Source: Certhia americana (Eukaryota; Chordata; Aves; Passeriformes; Certhiidae). Taken from it: a stretch of DNA of 64,000 nt. Below, one piece after another: positions 62,984 through 64,000 of this stretch; the first letter of the stretch is position 1, and every line of letters begins with the position of its first letter. The position numbers were made by a program, and so were the translations under genes. Location of the stretch: assembly GCA_018697195.1 (NCBI GenBank), contig CM031870.1, positions 3,771,700-3,835,699 of the forward strand, read 5' to 3'. A model generated the notes under the pieces. That model was given only the letters and a program-made list of their open reading frames with translations, did not search any database and had not been told where the DNA came from.

Positions 62984-64000
62984 TCCCTTCCCTTCCCTGA
63001 ACTTCCCTTCCCTGGACTTCCTTTCCCTTCCTTTCCCTTCCTTTCCATTCCTTTCCCTTCCTTTCCCTTCCTTTCCCTGAACTTCCCTGAACATCCCTGA
63101 ACATCCCTGAACTTCCCTTCCCTGAACTTCCCTTCCCTGAACTTCCCTGAACTTCCTTTCCCTTCCTTTCCCTTCCTTTCCCTTCCTTTCCCTTCCCTTC
63201 CCTTCCCTGAACTTCCTTTCCCTTCCTTTCCCTTCCTTTCCCTTCCCTGAACATCCCTGAACTTCCCTGAACTTCCCTTCCCTGAACTTCCCTGAACATC
63301 CCTGAACTTCCCTTCCCTGAACATCCCTGAACTTCCCTTCCCTGAACTTCCTTTCCCTTCCTTTCCCTTCCCTGAACTTCCTTTCCCTTCCCTGAACTTC
63401 CTTTCCTTTCCTTTCCTTTCCTTTCCTTTCCTTTCCTTTCCTTTCCTTTCCTTTCCTTTCCTTTCCTTTCCTTTCTTTTCCTTTCCTTTCCTTTCCTTTC
63501 CTTTCCTTTCCTTTCCTTTCCTTTCCTTTCCTTTCCTTTCCTTTCCTTTCCTTTCCTTTCCTTTCCTTTCCTTTCCCTTCCCTTCCCTTCCCTTCCCTGA
63601 ACTTCCTTGAACTTCCTTGAACTTCCCTTCCCTGAACTTCCCTGAACTTCCCTGAACTTCCTTTCCCTTCCTTTCCTTTTCCCTTTCCTTTCCTTTCCTT
63701 TCCTTTCCTTTCCTTTCCTTTCCTTTCCTTTCCTTTCCTTTCCTTTCCTTTCCCTTCCCTGAACTTCCTTGAACTTCCTTGAACTTCCCTTCCTTTCCCT
63801 TCCCTGAACTTCCCTTCCTTTCCCTTCCCTGAACTTCCCTGAACTCCCTTCAGAACTTCCCCTGAACTTCCCTTCCCCTGAACTTCATGCAAATTTCCCT
63901 GAATTCCCTTCCCTGAACTTCCTGAAATTCTCACTGCTGAAAGTCCTTTCCTTTCCTTTCCTTTCCTTTCCTTTCCTTTCCTTTCTCTTCCTTGAACTTC
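62984..64000. repeat. TTTCC pentamer / CCCTGAACTT decamer satellite, continues past the window
   Basis: About 1 kb built from five-base blocks: TTTCC, CTTCC and the decamer CCTGAACTTC (variants GAACATC and TTGAACTTC). A near-pure TTTCC array runs 63401-63575 with one C-to-T change at 63476. A second runs about 63671-63752. A third is at about 63946-63985. Phase is kept in steps of five from about 62990 to 63675, where TTTTCCC shifts it. The 317-codon - strand frame here (GKERK repeats) follows from the five-base period and is not a gene. Confidence 0.96.

Larger units (their letters stand above)
57962..64000 (+). other. MAD1L1: Downstream MAD1L1 intron (partial; donor at 57962)
   Basis: This begins with a strong GTGAGT donor in phase 0. 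The next MAD1 exon should start with a peptide like ERDGMRAIL. I did not see it before the window ends, so the intron runs past 64000. It holds unique sequence to about 60.98 kb, then a TTTCTC/CT microsatellite with an N gap, then unique sequence, and finally a pentamer satellite. Confidence 0.8.

Noticed and set aside
62981..63934. 317-codon - strand open frame, apparent Lys/Gly/Arg/Glu-rich protein
   Set aside because: It follows entirely from five-base repeats and has no unique sequence, promoter or conservation evidence.
62984..64000. Heat-shock-element array (GAA/TTC blocks) in the satellite
   Set aside because: GAAGTTC has one base between GAA and TTC, whereas the element needs two, so the spacing is wrong.
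1..64000. CRISPR array, operon, phage or other prokaryote-type system
   Set aside because: The CR1 elements, spliced exon, long introns and microsatellites show vertebrate DNA. The tandem repeats lack spacer organisation.

Overview
The window looks like part of a bird nuclear genome, most likely a songbird. The main reason is seven fragments of the avian LINE CR1. One of them, near 4.74-5.15 kb, is a nearly complete 3' end of a type I associate with passerines. The sequence is AT-leaning, poor in CpG and rich in T-tracts. No open reading frame outside low-complexity repeats is longer than 196 codons, and there are no bacterial-style operons, rRNA or CRISPR arrays.

One real coding segment is visible: a 145-bp internal exon at 57817-57961 on the + strand, with a clean AG acceptor and a GTGAGT donor. 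Its 48 complete codons encode a charged coiled coil that I recognise as the middle of MAD1 (gene MAD1L1), the spindle-assembly-checkpoint protein that carries MAD2 to kinetochores. The rest of the window is therefore best read as two introns of MAD1L1: at least 57.8 kb upstream of the exon and at least 6.0 kb downstream. The next MAD1 exon was not found before the window ends.

Layout: 1-17.4 kb is unique intron with two CR1 fragments and a pair of adjacent hairpins near 15.3 kb. At 17.5-18.1 kb lie a CR1 scrap and a probable solo LTR with a TATA box and a poly(A) signal. Two more CR1 fragments, in opposite orientations, lie at 23.9 and 24.8 kb. From 25.9 to 27.3 kb, around 35.1-35.4 kb, at 45.7-47.3 kb and at 56.3-56.7 kb there are repeat-free, homeodomain-motif-rich stretches that look like conserved non-coding elements. 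A 20-G run sits at 38.5 kb, CR1 copies at 37.0 and 47.5 kb, and a GT-rich tract followed by an AT palindrome cluster at 48.8 kb. Downstream of the exon are a TTTCTC/CT microsatellite interrupted by a 10-N gap (61 kb) and a pyrimidine-only-biased pentamer/decamer satellite from about 62.98 kb to the end of the window.

I found no convincing undescribed multi-gene system. The most unusual structures are the terminal satellite, which keeps five-base phase for several hundred bases and so creates a long but meaningless reading frame, and the paired hairpins at 15.3 kb. The enhancer-like stretches are judgements of sequence texture that need a cross-species alignment.
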